From positions 29,753-93,752 of the forward strand of contig JAZQJZ010000019.1 of NCBI GenBank assembly GCA_045541915.1: a DNA stretch of 64,000 nt, given 5' to 3'. A model generated the notes under the pieces. It was not told where the DNA came from, searched no databases, and saw only the letters and a list, made by a program, of their open reading frames with translations. Positions 7,642 through 15,782 of this stretch are shown here, piece by piece. Positions within the stretch are counted from its first letter, which is position 1; each line of letters starts with the position of its first letter. Made by a program: the position numbers and the translations under genes. This stretch comes from RGIG5579 sp045541915 (GTDB taxonomy: Bacteria; Bacillota; Clostridia; Oscillospirales; SIG627).

Positions 7642-7818
7642 ATGGCTCTTAAAATTACCCTCGAGAAAAGCCTGATCGGCAGACTCGAAAAACAGAAAAA
7701 GACTGCTGCTTCTCTCGGTCTCAAGAAGATCGGCGATTTCACCGTTCAGGAAGACAACGCAGCAGTGAAGGGCAAAATCGAAGTAATCAAGCACATGGTT
7801 CGCGTCGAAAACGCCTGA
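7642..7818 (+). CDS. rpmD: 50S ribosomal protein L30
   Basis: Short large-subunit protein of 58 residues beginning MALKITLEKSLIGRLEKQ. It includes LGLKKIGDFTVQEDNAAVKGKI and ends HMVRVENA, matching the L30 fold and length. It lies 16 nt after rpsE and 21 nt before rplO, the expected slot. GAGGAGG at 7629-7635 is its ribosome-binding site. Confidence 0.96.
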   Translation: MALKITLEKSLIGRLEKQKKTAASLGLKKIGDFTVQEDNAAVKGKIEVIKHMVRVENA

Positions 7819-7839
7819 GAAAAATAGGAGGAACAACGA

Positions 7840-8283
7840 ATGAAGCTTCATGAATTGGCCCCCGCAGTGCCCACCAAAAAGGCATGGCGCAAGGGTAGAG
7901 GCCCCGGTTCCGGCAACGGTAAGACCGGCGGTCGCGGTCACAAAGGCCAGCAGGCTCGCTCTGGCGGCGGTGTTCGCATCGGTTTCGAAGGCGGACAGAT
8001 GCCTGCATACAGAAGACTTCCTAAGAGAGGTTTCAACAACGCTAAGTTTGCAACTGAATATGCCATTGCAAATCTTTCCGTTCTGGATAAGAATTTTGAA
8101 GACGGCGCAGTTGTGGATCTGGTTGCTCTCGTGGAAGCCAACATTATTTCTAAGCCGCTTGACGGTCTTAAGGTTCTCGGAAACGGCAATCTGACCAAAA
8201 AACTCACTGTAAAGGCTCACAAGGTTTCCGAAGCAGCGAAAGCAAAGATCGAAGCAGCTGGCGGAACGGTTGAGGTGATTTAA
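7840..8283 (+). CDS. rplO: 50S ribosomal protein L15
   Basis: Late-assembly large-subunit protein. The 147-residue product starts MKLHELAPAVPTKKAWRKGRGPGSGNGKTGGRGHKGQQARSG, a Gly/Lys-rich N-terminal tail that threads into 23S rRNA, and ends with the globular domain KVSEAAKAKIEAAGGTVEVI. An AGGAGG site precedes the ATG. Its stop is separated by 1 nt from the secY start, implying translational coupling. Confidence 0.97.
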   Translation: MKLHELAPAVPTKKAWRKGRGPGSGNGKTGGRGHKGQQARSGGGVRIGFEGGQMPAYRRLPKRGFNNAKFATEYAIANLSVLDKNFEDGAVVDLVALVEANIISKPLDGLKVLGNGNLTKKLTVKAHKVSEAAKAKIEAAGGTVEVI

Positions 8284-8284
8284 A

Positions 8285-9619
8285 GTGCTGAAAACATTTG
8301 CCAACGCTTGGAAGCTCCCCGATCTCAGAAAGAAACTTCTGTTCACCCTTTTTATCATTGTGATCTATCGAATCGGCTGTGTTTTGCCGGTGCCGTTTAT
8401 TGATCCCGATGCCATTGACAGTTGGTTCAACACTGAAACCTCGGGTACGATGCTCCAGTATTTAAATATACTGTCCGGTAGCGCATTTTCCCAAGCGACC
8501 CTGTTCGCACTTTCTGTTTCGCCTTACATCACTTCTTCCATTGTGATTCAGCTTCTGACCATTGCGATTCCCGCTTTGGAAAGACTGAGCAAAGCCGGCG
8601 AAGAAGGAAAAAAGAAACTCACTCAGATCACTCGTTACACCACAGTCGCCATTGCGCTGATCACCTCTTACGGTTACTATGTAACCCTCAAGAGCAGTGC
8701 CATCAACGCCATCTCCGACCCCAGCTGGTTCAAAGCGATCGTGATCATTGCCTGCCACTGCGCAGGTGCAGCTCTTATTATGTGGCTGGCTGAAAGAATC
8801 AATGAAAGCGGTATTGGAAACGGTATCTCCATGATCCTGTTTGCCAACATTATCGCTTCTCTTCCCACCGCGGTGACCGGCTTTGTGGATACACTGAACC
8901 TTTCCGGTGATGTGTCCTTCAAGAGCGTCACTCAGACCATTCTCATTTACGCAGTCTTTGTAGTCATTGCCATTTTGATCGTTGCTTTCGTGGTCTTCAT
9001 GACTGAATCCGAAAGAAAGATCCCCGTGCAGTATGCAAAGCGCGTGGTTGGTCGCAAAATGTACGGTGGCCAGAGTACTCATCTTCCTATCAAGTTGAAT
9101 ATGTCCGGTGTGATGCCGATCATCTTTGCTTCCAGCATTTTGATGCTCCCCGCAACCATCGCCATGTTCTTCCCGGATCCTGAGGAAGGTACCTTCTGGG
9201 CAGGTTTCCTGAATCTGTTCAGCACCACCAGTCTGGCATATGTTATTGTGGAACTTCTTTTGATCATTGGCTTCTCTTATTTCTACCTGGCCATTTCTTT
9301 CAACCCGGTAGAGGTTGCCAACAATTTGAAGAAGAACGGCGGTTTTATTCCCGGACTTCGTCCCGGTAAGCCCACCAGCGACTTCATTTCCAGCTCCTTG
9401 AAGAAGATCACCCTGATCGGTGCATTCTTCCTGGGTGCCATTGCGGTACTGCCGATGCTGGTTAACGTTATTTCCGTTGGTTTGTTTAACGGCGTGAATC
9501 TGGGTAGCGTCTCCTTTGGTGGCACTTCCATGCTGATCATTGTAGGCGTTGTTTTGGAAACTGTTCGCGATCTGGAATCTCAGATCACCATGAGACATTA
9601 TAAAGGATTCTTAGGATAA
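8285..9619 (+). CDS. secY: Protein translocase subunit SecY
   Basis: Channel-forming subunit of the Sec translocon in the cytoplasmic membrane, partner of SecE and SecG. The product has 444 residues with about ten hydrophobic segments, starting LKTFANAWKLPDLRKKLLFTL. Recognisable parts include the plug/TM2a region (LNILSGSAFSQATLFALSVSPYITSSI) and the cytosolic loop motif RVVGRKMYGGQSTHLPIKLN. The start is GTG, 1 nt after the rplO stop, with GGTTGAGGTG upstream, so coupling is likely. Confidence 0.98.
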   Translation: MLKTFANAWKLPDLRKKLLFTLFIIVIYRIGCVLPVPFIDPDAIDSWFNTETSGTMLQYLNILSGSAFSQATLFALSVSPYITSSIVIQLLTIAIPALERLSKAGEEGKKKLTQITRYTTVAIALITSYGYYVTLKSSAINAISDPSWFKAIVIIACHCAGAALIMWLAERINESGIGNGISMILFANIIASLPTAVTGFVDTLNLSGDVSFKSVTQTILIYAVFVVIAILIVAFVVFMTESERKIPVQYAKRVVGRKMYGGQSTHLPIKLNMSGVMPIIFASSILMLPATIAMFFPDPEEGTFWAGFLNLFSTTSLAYVIVELLLIIGFSYFYLAISFNPVEVANNLKKNGGFIPGLRPGKPTSDFISSSLKKITLIGAFFLGAIAVLPMLVNVISVGLFNGVNLGSVSFGGTSMLIIVGVVLETVRDLESQITMRHYKGFLG

Positions 9620-9620
9620 A

Positions 9621-10247
9621 ATGAAATTGATTTTTCTTGGAGCCCCCGGTGCGGGGAAAGGAACGCAGGCAGCGCGAATCAGCGCCGCCCTTGCGATTCC
9701 TGCCATTTCAACCGGCGACATCATCAGAGAGGCCATCAAAAGCGGCTCGCCCTTGGGACTTGAGTTTAAGAAGTACACCGACGCGGGATGTCTGGTTCCG
9801 GACAGCTTGGTGGTAGAACTTCTCAAGGACCGCCTGGCAAAGCCTGACTGTGCAAACGGTTTTATTTTGGATGGCTTTCCTCGTACGATCGAGCAGGCAG
9901 AATTTTTGGATGAAACCCAGTACAGTGCAGACCGGGTCATCAACATTGAAGTAAAGGACGAGGATATCGTTCGACGCATGAGCGGCAGAAGATTTTGTCC
10001 CCAGTGCCAGAAGACCTATCACGTCGTTTATTCCAAACCGAAGAAAGAAGGCATTTGCGATACCTGCAACATCCCTCTTTCCATCCGCGAGGATGACAAG
10101 CCGGAAACGGTTTTGCACCGCCTTTCGGTTTACCATGCACAAACAGAACCCTTGATCCGCCACTACCAGAACAAGCTCTTTTCTGTGGACGGAACCAAAT
10201 CTCCGGACGAAATTGAAAAAGAGATCCTTGGGGTGCTTGGTGTATGA
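9621..10247 (+). CDS. adk: Adenylate kinase
   Basis: Catalyses ATP + AMP to 2 ADP. The 208-residue long-form enzyme has Walker A GAPGAGKGTQ near the N-terminus, the AMP-binding segment STGDIIREAI, and DGFPRTIEQAEFL. The lid domain carries two CxxC pairs (CPQC and CDTC), the zinc-binding lid common in Gram-positives. It starts 1 nt after secY and overlaps map by 4 nt (ATGA), the usual secY-adk-map arrangement. Confidence 0.97.
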   Translation: MKLIFLGAPGAGKGTQAARISAALAIPAISTGDIIREAIKSGSPLGLEFKKYTDAGCLVPDSLVVELLKDRLAKPDCANGFILDGFPRTIEQAEFLDETQYSADRVINIEVKDEDIVRRMSGRRFCPQCQKTYHVVYSKPKKEGICDTCNIPLSIREDDKPETVLHRLSVYHAQTEPLIRHYQNKLFSVDGTKSPDEIEKEILGVLGV

Positions 10248-10990
10248 TCAAGCTGAAAAACAGTCTGCAACTTGCACGAATGCAGGATAGCTGCAAGTTG
10301 ACCATCGAAGCGCTTTATGAGGGCGCAAGCATCATTGCTCCCGGTGTGGCTTTGGTGGAAATTGATGCGAAGATCCGCAAGTATATTGAGAAGCACGGCG
10401 CAAAGCCCTCCTTTCTCGGATACGCAGGTTTTCCGAAAAGTTCCTGCATCAGCGTCAATGATGTGGTGATCCACGGAATTCCGGGAAACCAGGTGCTGAA
10501 AGAAGGGGATATCGTCTCCATCGATGTGGGAGCCTTTTATAAGGGCTATCACGGTGATTGTGCGAGAACGTTTCCCTGCGGTGAGATTTCTCCCGATGCC
10601 AAGCGGCTGATCGAGGTGACAAAGCAAAGCTTTTATGCTGGGCTTGCTGCGATTCAACCTCAGTGCCGTGTGGGCGACATTTCCGCGGCAGTTCAGAATA
10701 CAGCGGAGAGCCACGGCTATTCCGTTGTCAGAGAATTTGTCGGCCATGGGGTTGGAGAGAATCTGCACGAAGCACCCGATGTTCCCAATTTCGGGATAGC
10801 GGGAAAAGGGCCACGTCTTTATGCCGGAATGACCCTGGCCATTGAGCCGATGATCAATCAAGGCAAAAAAGAGGTACGCCAGCTTTCCGACGGATGGACC
10901 GTCGTCACGTTAGACGGCTCCCTTTCTGCACATTATGAAAATACCGTTGCCGTCACCGGTGACGGAGCAAAAATCCTAACCGAACTGTAA
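10244..10990 (+). CDS. map: Methionine aminopeptidase, type I
   Basis: Removes the N-terminal methionine from nascent proteins in the cytosol. The 248 residues have the five metal ligands of the family in order: Asp in IDVGAF, Asp in YHGDCARTF, His in FVGHGVGENLHEAP, Glu in AIEPMI and Glu in HYENTVAVT. There is no N-terminal zinc-finger extension, so it is subtype Ia. The overlap with adk suggests coupled translation. Confidence 0.97.
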   Translation: MIKLKNSLQLARMQDSCKLTIEALYEGASIIAPGVALVEIDAKIRKYIEKHGAKPSFLGYAGFPKSSCISVNDVVIHGIPGNQVLKEGDIVSIDVGAFYKGYHGDCARTFPCGEISPDAKRLIEVTKQSFYAGLAAIQPQCRVGDISAAVQNTAESHGYSVVREFVGHGVGENLHEAPDVPNFGIAGKGPRLYAGMTLAIEPMINQGKKEVRQLSDGWTVVTLDGSLSAHYENTVAVTGDGAKILTEL

Positions 10991-11022
10991 AAGTTTCTGC
11001 CAAATTCAAAGGAGTGATTATT

Positions 11023-11238
11023 TTGGCAAAAGACGATGTAATGGAGTTCCAGGGTACCGTAATTGAGACCCTTCCGAACGCCACAAGCAAAGTAAAGCTT
11101 CCCAATGATATGGTGATTCTCGCTTACATTTCGGGCAAGATGCAGCAACACTATATCAGAATCATCCCGGGGGATAAGGTGCTGGTAGAAGTCAGCATTT
11201 ACGATCCCACCCGCGGAAGAATCATCCGGCGTCTGTAA
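11023..11238 (+). CDS. infA: Translation initiation factor IF-1
   Basis: OB-fold factor that blocks the A site during initiation. With TTG at 11023 as start the product is 71 residues beginning MAKDDVMEFQGTVIE, matching the family N-terminus and length. An upstream in-frame GTG at 11014 would add three residues but overlaps the AAAGGAG site (11007-11013), so TTG with 9-nt spacing is preferred. The motif YISGKMQQHYIRIIPGDKV is present. Confidence 0.93.
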   Translation: MAKDDVMEFQGTVIETLPNATSKVKLPNDMVILAYISGKMQQHYIRIIPGDKVLVEVSIYDPTRGRIIRRL

Positions 11239-11265
11239 TTTTTTAAATCATATGGAGGAAATCAA

Positions 11266-11379
11266 ATGAAAGTTAAGCCTTCCGTAAAGAAAATATGCGA
11301 AAAGTGCAAGATCATCAGAAGAAAAGGAAAAGTTATGGTGATCTGTGAAAATCCCAAGCACAAACAAAAGCAAGGTTAA
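11266..11379 (+). CDS. rpmJ: 50S ribosomal protein L36
   Basis: Tiny large-subunit protein of 37 residues starting MKVKPSVKKICEKCKIIRRKG. Cys11, Cys14, Cys27 and His32 form the zinc site of the C+ form. TGGAGGAA at 11252-11259 precedes the ATG. Position between infA and rpsM is the classic arrangement. The C-terminus ENPKHKQKQG is normal. Confidence 0.97.
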   Translation: MKVKPSVKKICEKCKIIRRKGKVMVICENPKHKQKQG

Positions 11380-11400
11380 TTAAGAGGAGGAAAAAACAGT

Positions 11401-11769
11401 ATGGCACGTTTAGCAGGTGTAGACCTTCCCAGAGAGAAGCGCGTCGAGATCGGCCTTACCTACATTTTCGGTATTGGTCTGACATCTTCCAAGAAGATCC
11501 TCGAAAAGACCGGCATCAACCCCGATACCAGAGTCAAGGATCTGACCGATGACGATCTCGCAAAGCTTCGTGAGATCCTCGAAAATGAATACACCGTAGA
11601 AGGCGATCTTCGCAGAAACATTGCATACGATATCAAGAGAATGAAGGATATCGGTTGCTACCGTGGAATCCGCCACCGCAAGGGTCTTCCCGTCAGAGGT
11701 CAGAGAACCAAGACCAATGCGAGAACCAGAAAAGGTCCCGCAAAGACCATTGCCAATAAGAAGAAGTAA
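11401..11769 (+). CDS. rpsM: 30S ribosomal protein S13
   Basis: Head protein forming bridges to the large subunit and contacting P-site tRNA. The 122-residue product begins MARLAGVDLPREKRVEIGLTYIFGIG and ends with the basic tail LPVRGQRTKTNARTRKGP, which carries the family signature RGxRxxTNARTRKG. An AGAGGAGG site lies upstream. It opens the alpha-operon part. Confidence 0.98.
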   Translation: MARLAGVDLPREKRVEIGLTYIFGIGLTSSKKILEKTGINPDTRVKDLTDDDLAKLREILENEYTVEGDLRRNIAYDIKRMKDIGCYRGIRHRKGLPVRGQRTKTNARTRKGPAKTIANKKK

Positions 11770-11787
11770 AGGAGAGTAGAGGAAAAA

Positions 11788-12189
11788 ATGGCTGCAGTTA
11801 CGAAAGCTAAAAGAACCACCAAAAAGCGCCGCGAAAAGAAGAATATCGAAAAAGGCGCAGCTCATATCCGTTCTACTTACAACAACACCATCATCACTCT
11901 CACCGATGTGAATGGCAACGCAATTTCTTGGGCATCTGCCGGCGAACTCGGTTTCAAGGGCTCCAAAAAGAGCACTCCTTTTGCCGCACAGATGGCAGCA
12001 GAGACTGCTGCAAAACTGGCTGTTGATCAGGGTCTGAAGACTGTTGAAGTTTTCGTGAAGGGCCCCGGACAGGGAAGAGAATCCGCCATCCGTGCACTCC
12101 AGACCGCAGGTCTTGAGATCACGCTGATCAAGGATGTAACTCCCATTCCCCACAACGGCTGCCGTCCTCCCAAGAGAAGACGCGTATAA
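11788..12189 (+). CDS. rpsK: 30S ribosomal protein S11
   Basis: Platform protein near the mRNA exit channel. The 133-residue product contains AHIRSTYNNTIITLTDVNGNAISWASAG, then GFKGSKKSTPFAAQMAAE, and the C-terminal IPHNGCRPPKRRRV, all family hallmarks. The N-terminus carries a basic stretch (KAKRTTKKRREKKNIEKG). AAAGGAG precedes the start. Confidence 0.98.
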   Translation: MAAVTKAKRTTKKRREKKNIEKGAAHIRSTYNNTIITLTDVNGNAISWASAGELGFKGSKKSTPFAAQMAAETAAKLAVDQGLKTVEVFVKGPGQGRESAIRALQTAGLEITLIKDVTPIPHNGCRPPKRRRV

Positions 12190-12210
12190 TCCAGAAAGGA
12201 GAGAGAAGAA

Positions 12211-12840
12211 ATGGCTAAGTACACAGGCCCTGCGTGCAGACAGTGCCGCAGAGAAGGCGTTAAAATGTTTTTGAAGGGAGACAGATGCTTCTCCGATAAG
12301 TGCCCCATCACCAGACGTGGCACTGTACCCGGACAGCACGGTGCTGCCCGCGCCAGAATGATGAAGGACTACGGCCTTCAGCTTCGTGAAAAGCAGAAGA
12401 CCCGTCGTTACTATGGTATTCTGGAAACCCAGTTCAGAAACTACTACAAGAAAGCAGATGCACAGGAAGGTATGTCCGGTGTTAACCTGCTGGTCATGAT
12501 CGAAAGAAGATTCGACAATGTCGTCTATAGAATGGGTCTTGCTGAAAGCCGTCGCGACGCCCGTCAGCTGGTTCGCCACGGTCACTTCACTGTGAACGGC
12601 AAGAATGCCAACATTCCTTCCATGCTTTTGAAGGTTGGCGATGAGATCGCAATTAAGGAATCCAAGAAGGATCTTCCCAAGATTAAAGCAATCATCGAAA
12701 AGAGCGAAGGAAAGATCATCCCGAAGTGGATCGAAGTTGATAAGGAGAACGGCAAAGGCAAGATCATCGCAATGCCCGCACGCGAGGACATTGATTTTGA
12801 AATTGACGAACAGCTCATTGTCGAACTTTATTCCAAATAA
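12211..12840 (+). CDS. rpsD: 30S ribosomal protein S4 (zinc-binding form)
   Basis: Primary 16S rRNA binder and assembly nucleator. The 209-residue product has an N-terminal zinc knuckle (Cys9-x2-Cys12-x13-Cys26-x4-Cys31) and an S4 RNA-binding domain around residues 99-160 (RRFDNVVYRMGLAESRRDARQLVRHGHFTVNG). AAAGGAGAG precedes the start. It lies between rpsK and rpoA as in other Gram-positive alpha operons. Confidence 0.98.
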   Translation: MAKYTGPACRQCRREGVKMFLKGDRCFSDKCPITRRGTVPGQHGAARARMMKDYGLQLREKQKTRRYYGILETQFRNYYKKADAQEGMSGVNLLVMIERRFDNVVYRMGLAESRRDARQLVRHGHFTVNGKNANIPSMLLKVGDEIAIKESKKDLPKIKAIIEKSEGKIIPKWIEVDKENGKGKIIAMPAREDIDFEIDEQLIVELYSK

Positions 12841-12866
12841 TCCCTAAATTTTAAGGAGGTTATTTC

Positions 12867-13817
12867 ATGATAGAAATTGAAAGACCGGGTATTACAACGG
12901 TGGAACAGTCTGAAGACGGTTCTCGCGGTGTATTTGAGGTAGAACCCCTGGAAAGAGGCTTCGGCATCACTCTGGGCAACTCCTTGCGCCGCATTCTCAT
13001 CAGCTCTCTTCCCGGCGTTGCGGTGACCAGTGTAAAGATCGACGGCGTTCTGCACGAGATCTCCACCATCGACGGCGTGAAGGAAGACGTACCCGAAATT
13101 ATTCTTAATATCAAGAGCATTCGCGCAAAGCTTTTTACCAATCAGCCCAAGGTTTGCGTGATCGACGTTCAAGGCGATTGCAAGGTGACTGCCGGAGACA
13201 TCAAAGGGGATGCAGACATTGAGATCTTAAACCCCGATCTCCACATTTGCACCGTTGCACAGGGCGCAAAGCTTTATATGGAACTGACCTTTGAGACCGG
13301 CAGAGGCTATGTCAATGCCGATCGCAACAAGGCTCAGGGAACCCCCTCCATTGGGACCATCTACACCGACTCCATTTTCACTCCCACCAAGAAGGTAAAC
13401 TTCACCGTGGATAATGCACGTGTGGGAGACCGTATGGAGTTTGATAAGCTCACCCTGGAAGTGGAAACCGACGGTACCATTACCGCGAAGGAATCCATTT
13501 CTCTCGCAGCCAAGATTCTCAACGAGCATCTGAATCTCTTCGTTGATCTTTCCGTGGAAGCGAATAAGATCGAGATCATGAAAGACAGAGAAGAAGTGGT
13601 CAAAGAGAAGGTCCTTGAGATGACCATTGAGGAACTTGACATGTCGGTTCGCGCCTTCAACTGCTTGAAGCGCGCCGGTATCAATACCGTAGAAGATCTG
13701 ATCAATCGCAGCGAGGAGGACATGATTAAGGTCCGTAACCTCGGTAAGAAATCTCTGGAAGAAGTCATTCAGAAACTCCAGTCCTTGGGCTTTGAGCTCA
13801 AGAAGGACGACGAATGA
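12867..13817 (+). CDS. rpoA: DNA-directed RNA polymerase subunit alpha
   Basis: Scaffold subunit for RNA polymerase assembly; the C-terminal domain contacts UP elements and activators. The 316 residues consist of the dimerising N-terminal domain (about 1-230, with ERGFGITLGNSLRRILISSLPG) and the C-terminal helix-hairpin-helix domain (about 248-316, with NCLKRAGINTVEDLI and RNLGKKSLEEV). AAGGAGG is well spaced before the ATG. Confidence 0.98.
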   Translation: MIEIERPGITTVEQSEDGSRGVFEVEPLERGFGITLGNSLRRILISSLPGVAVTSVKIDGVLHEISTIDGVKEDVPEIILNIKSIRAKLFTNQPKVCVIDVQGDCKVTAGDIKGDADIEILNPDLHICTVAQGAKLYMELTFETGRGYVNADRNKAQGTPSIGTIYTDSIFTPTKKVNFTVDNARVGDRMEFDKLTLEVETDGTITAKESISLAAKILNEHLNLFVDLSVEANKIEIMKDREEVVKEKVLEMTIEELDMSVRAFNCLKRAGINTVEDLINRSEEDMIKVRNLGKKSLEEVIQKLQSLGFELKKDDE

Positions 13818-13850
13818 TCTTGTTCCAATACTATCAGGAGGAAAACTGAA

Positions 13851-14333
13851 ATGCCCGGAAGAAAACTTGGCAGAAAGACAGATCATAGACTTTCTATGCT
13901 CCGCGGACAGGTTACTTTCCTGCTTGAAAAAGGCAGCCTGGAAACCACCGCTACCCGCGCAAAGGAAGTTCAGAGTCTGACTGAAAAAATGATCACGCTC
14001 GGAAAGAAGAACACCCTGGCTTCCAGAAGACAGGCTCTTTCCTTTATCACCAAAGAGGATGTTGTGAAGAAACTGTTTGATGAGATCGCTCCTTCCTACG
14101 AAGGAAGGAACGGCGGCTACACCAGAGTTCTTCTCACCGGTCCCCGTCGCGGCGACGCTGCTGAAATGGCCATCATTGAATTGGTTTCTGAAGAAAAGAA
14201 GGAAGAAAAGAAGCCTGCAAAGAAGACCACCAAGAAGGCTCCTGCAAAGAAGGCTGCTCCCAAGAAGGAAGAAGCTCCTGCAGAGGAAACGAAAGCAGAA
14301 GAAGCCCCCGCAGAGGAAGCAAAAGCTGAGTAA
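13851..14333 (+). CDS. rplQ: 50S ribosomal protein L17 with long C-terminal tail
   Basis: Large-subunit protein at the exit-tunnel rim. The core (about 1-115) is typical: MPGRKLGRKTDHRLSMLRGQ, then ATRAKEVQSLTEKMITLGK, and GGYTRVLLTGPRRGDAAEMAIIEL. It is followed by a ~45-residue low-complexity tail of Lys/Glu/Ala/Pro repeats (KKAPAKKAAPKKEEAPAEE type). Bacterial L17 is often near 115-130 residues, so the tail is an extension; such tails occur in several Clostridia. It is the last gene before a strong terminator. Confidence 0.96.
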   Translation: MPGRKLGRKTDHRLSMLRGQVTFLLEKGSLETTATRAKEVQSLTEKMITLGKKNTLASRRQALSFITKEDVVKKLFDEIAPSYEGRNGGYTRVLLTGPRRGDAAEMAIIELVSEEKKEEKKPAKKTTKKAPAKKAAPKKEEAPAEETKAEEAPAEEAKAE

Positions 14334-14351
14334 GCGAAAGCAGACTAGCTG

Positions 14352-14387
14352 AAAAAAGATCTCACTTTCGGTGAGATCTTTTTTTCT
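14352..14387 (+). terminator. Terminator of the ribosomal protein operon
   Basis: GATCTCAC, a five-base loop, then GTGAGATC form an 8-bp stem flanked by an A-run and followed by seven T. It lies 18 nt after the rplQ stop and is a classic intrinsic terminator. Confidence 0.93.
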
Positions 14388-14418
14388 TCTGTTTTTCATA
14401 TTTTTATCGGGAAATGTC

Positions 14419-14447
14419 TTGCTAAAAATGTGTGAATATGGTATGAT
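14419..14447 (+). promoter_or_regulatory. Promoter for pgk-tpiA
   Basis: TTGCTA (-35) and TATGAT (-10) with a 17-bp spacer lie 36 nt upstream of the pgk start, directly after the ribosomal operon terminator. Confidence 0.75.
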
Positions 14448-14482
14448 TAGGAAAGAATAAAAAGAAAAGGAAGGGTATCATT

Positions 14483-15772
14483 ATGAACAAAAAGTCAGTA
14501 AAAGATATTGAAGTTCGCGGCAAAAGAGTATTTGTCCGTTGCGACTTTAATGTACCGATGAAAGACGGTGTGATCACCAGCGATAAGAGAATTGCCGGTG
14601 CCGTTCCCACCATCCAGTATCTCTTGGAAAATGGCGCAAAGGTGATTCTTTGCTCCCATATGGGTAAGCCCCATAATATTTTTACCGAAGGCTTTGGCCT
14701 GACCAAAAAAGAAAAGAAGGAAGTAGAAAAGCTTCCGGAAGCAGAAAAGAAGGCTGCTACTGAAAAATATCTTGCAAAGGCTGCAGACGATCAGAAAAAA
14801 CTGACCTTGAAGCCTGTTGCAGACCGTTTGAACGAGTACCTGGGCGGCAAGGTTACCTTTGCTTCTGATATCATTGGCGACGACGCTAAGGCAAAGGTTG
14901 CTGCTCTGAAAGAGGGCGAGGCCGTTCTTCTGGAAAACGTTCGTTTCGATGCCAGAGAAGAGAAAAACGGTGAAGATTTTGCCAAGGCTCTTGCCGAAAT
15001 GGCAGATCTGTTCGTGAACGATGCATTCGGTACCGCTCACCGTGCACACGCTTCCACCGAAGGTATTTCTCACTTCATTCCCGCCGTTTCCGGCCTTTTG
15101 ATCGACAAGGAAATCACCTTTATGGGTGGCGCTCTGGAAGCTCCCGAGCATCCCTTTGTTGCCATTCTTGGCGGCGCAAAGGTTTCCGATAAGATCGGTG
15201 TAATCACCAATCTGATCGACAAGGTGGACACCATCATCATTGGCGGCGCTATGGCGTATACCTTCGTTAAGGCTCAGGGCGGCAAGATCGGTACCTCTCT
15301 CTGCGAGGATGACAAACTGGATCTGGCTCTGGATTTGATTGCCAAGGCAAAGGCAAAGGGCGTAAACTTCCTGATCCCTGTGGATAACAAGTGCGCTACC
15401 GCTTTTGATAACGATGCTCCCAGCCTTACCTGCAAGGCCTTTGAAGTGCCCGACGGATATATGGGTCTTGACATCGGACCGGAGACGATCAAGCTGTATG
15501 CAGATGCAGTGAAGGATGCTAAGACTGTGATTTGGAACGGACCTATGGGTGTTTCCGAATTTGAAAACTATGCAGCCGGTACCCGTGCTGTGGCTCAGGC
15601 AGTTGCAGAAAGCGACGCTATTTCCATCGTAGGTGGCGGCGATTCCACTGCAGCCATTGAAAAGCTCGGCTTTGCCGATAAGATTACCCACATTTCCACC
15701 GGTGGCGGTGCAAGCCTTGAATTCTTGGAAGGAAAAGAACTTCCCGGCATTGCTTGCCTGCAGGATAAATAA
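14483..15772 (+). CDS. pgk: Phosphoglycerate kinase
   Basis: Glycolytic enzyme converting 1,3-bisphosphoglycerate + ADP to 3-phosphoglycerate + ATP. At 429 residues it exceeds the usual ~395. The extra length is a Lys/Glu/Ala-rich insertion at about residues 66-107 (TKKEKKEVEKLPEAEKK region) after the N-terminal HMGKP motif, just before LKPVADRL. Core motifs VRCDFNVPM, LLENVRF, ILGGAKVSDKIGVI and the nucleotide-site GGGDSTAAIEK are intact. AAGGAAGGG supports the start. It is co-transcribed with tpiA, 10 nt downstream. Confidence 0.97.
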   Translation: MNKKSVKDIEVRGKRVFVRCDFNVPMKDGVITSDKRIAGAVPTIQYLLENGAKVILCSHMGKPHNIFTEGFGLTKKEKKEVEKLPEAEKKAATEKYLAKAADDQKKLTLKPVADRLNEYLGGKVTFASDIIGDDAKAKVAALKEGEAVLLENVRFDAREEKNGEDFAKALAEMADLFVNDAFGTAHRAHASTEGISHFIPAVSGLLIDKEITFMGGALEAPEHPFVAILGGAKVSDKIGVITNLIDKVDTIIIGGAMAYTFVKAQGGKIGTSLCEDDKLDLALDLIAKAKAKGVNFLIPVDNKCATAFDNDAPSLTCKAFEVPDGYMGLDIGPETIKLYADAVKDAKTVIWNGPMGVSEFENYAAGTRAVAQAVAESDAISIVGGGDSTAAIEKLGFADKITHISTGGGASLEFLEGKELPGIACLQDK

Positions 15773-15782
15773 GGAGGATACC

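Noticed and set aside
8462..9598. 378-codon frame antisense to secY
   Set aside because: Shadow of the hydrophobic secY sequence (His/Asn/Gly-rich product).
14200..14333. Short repeats in the rplQ tail as a DNA repeat or CRISPR-like element
   Set aside because: The repeats are codon-level Lys/Ala/Pro/Glu repeats in frame with L17, not spaced DNA repeats.
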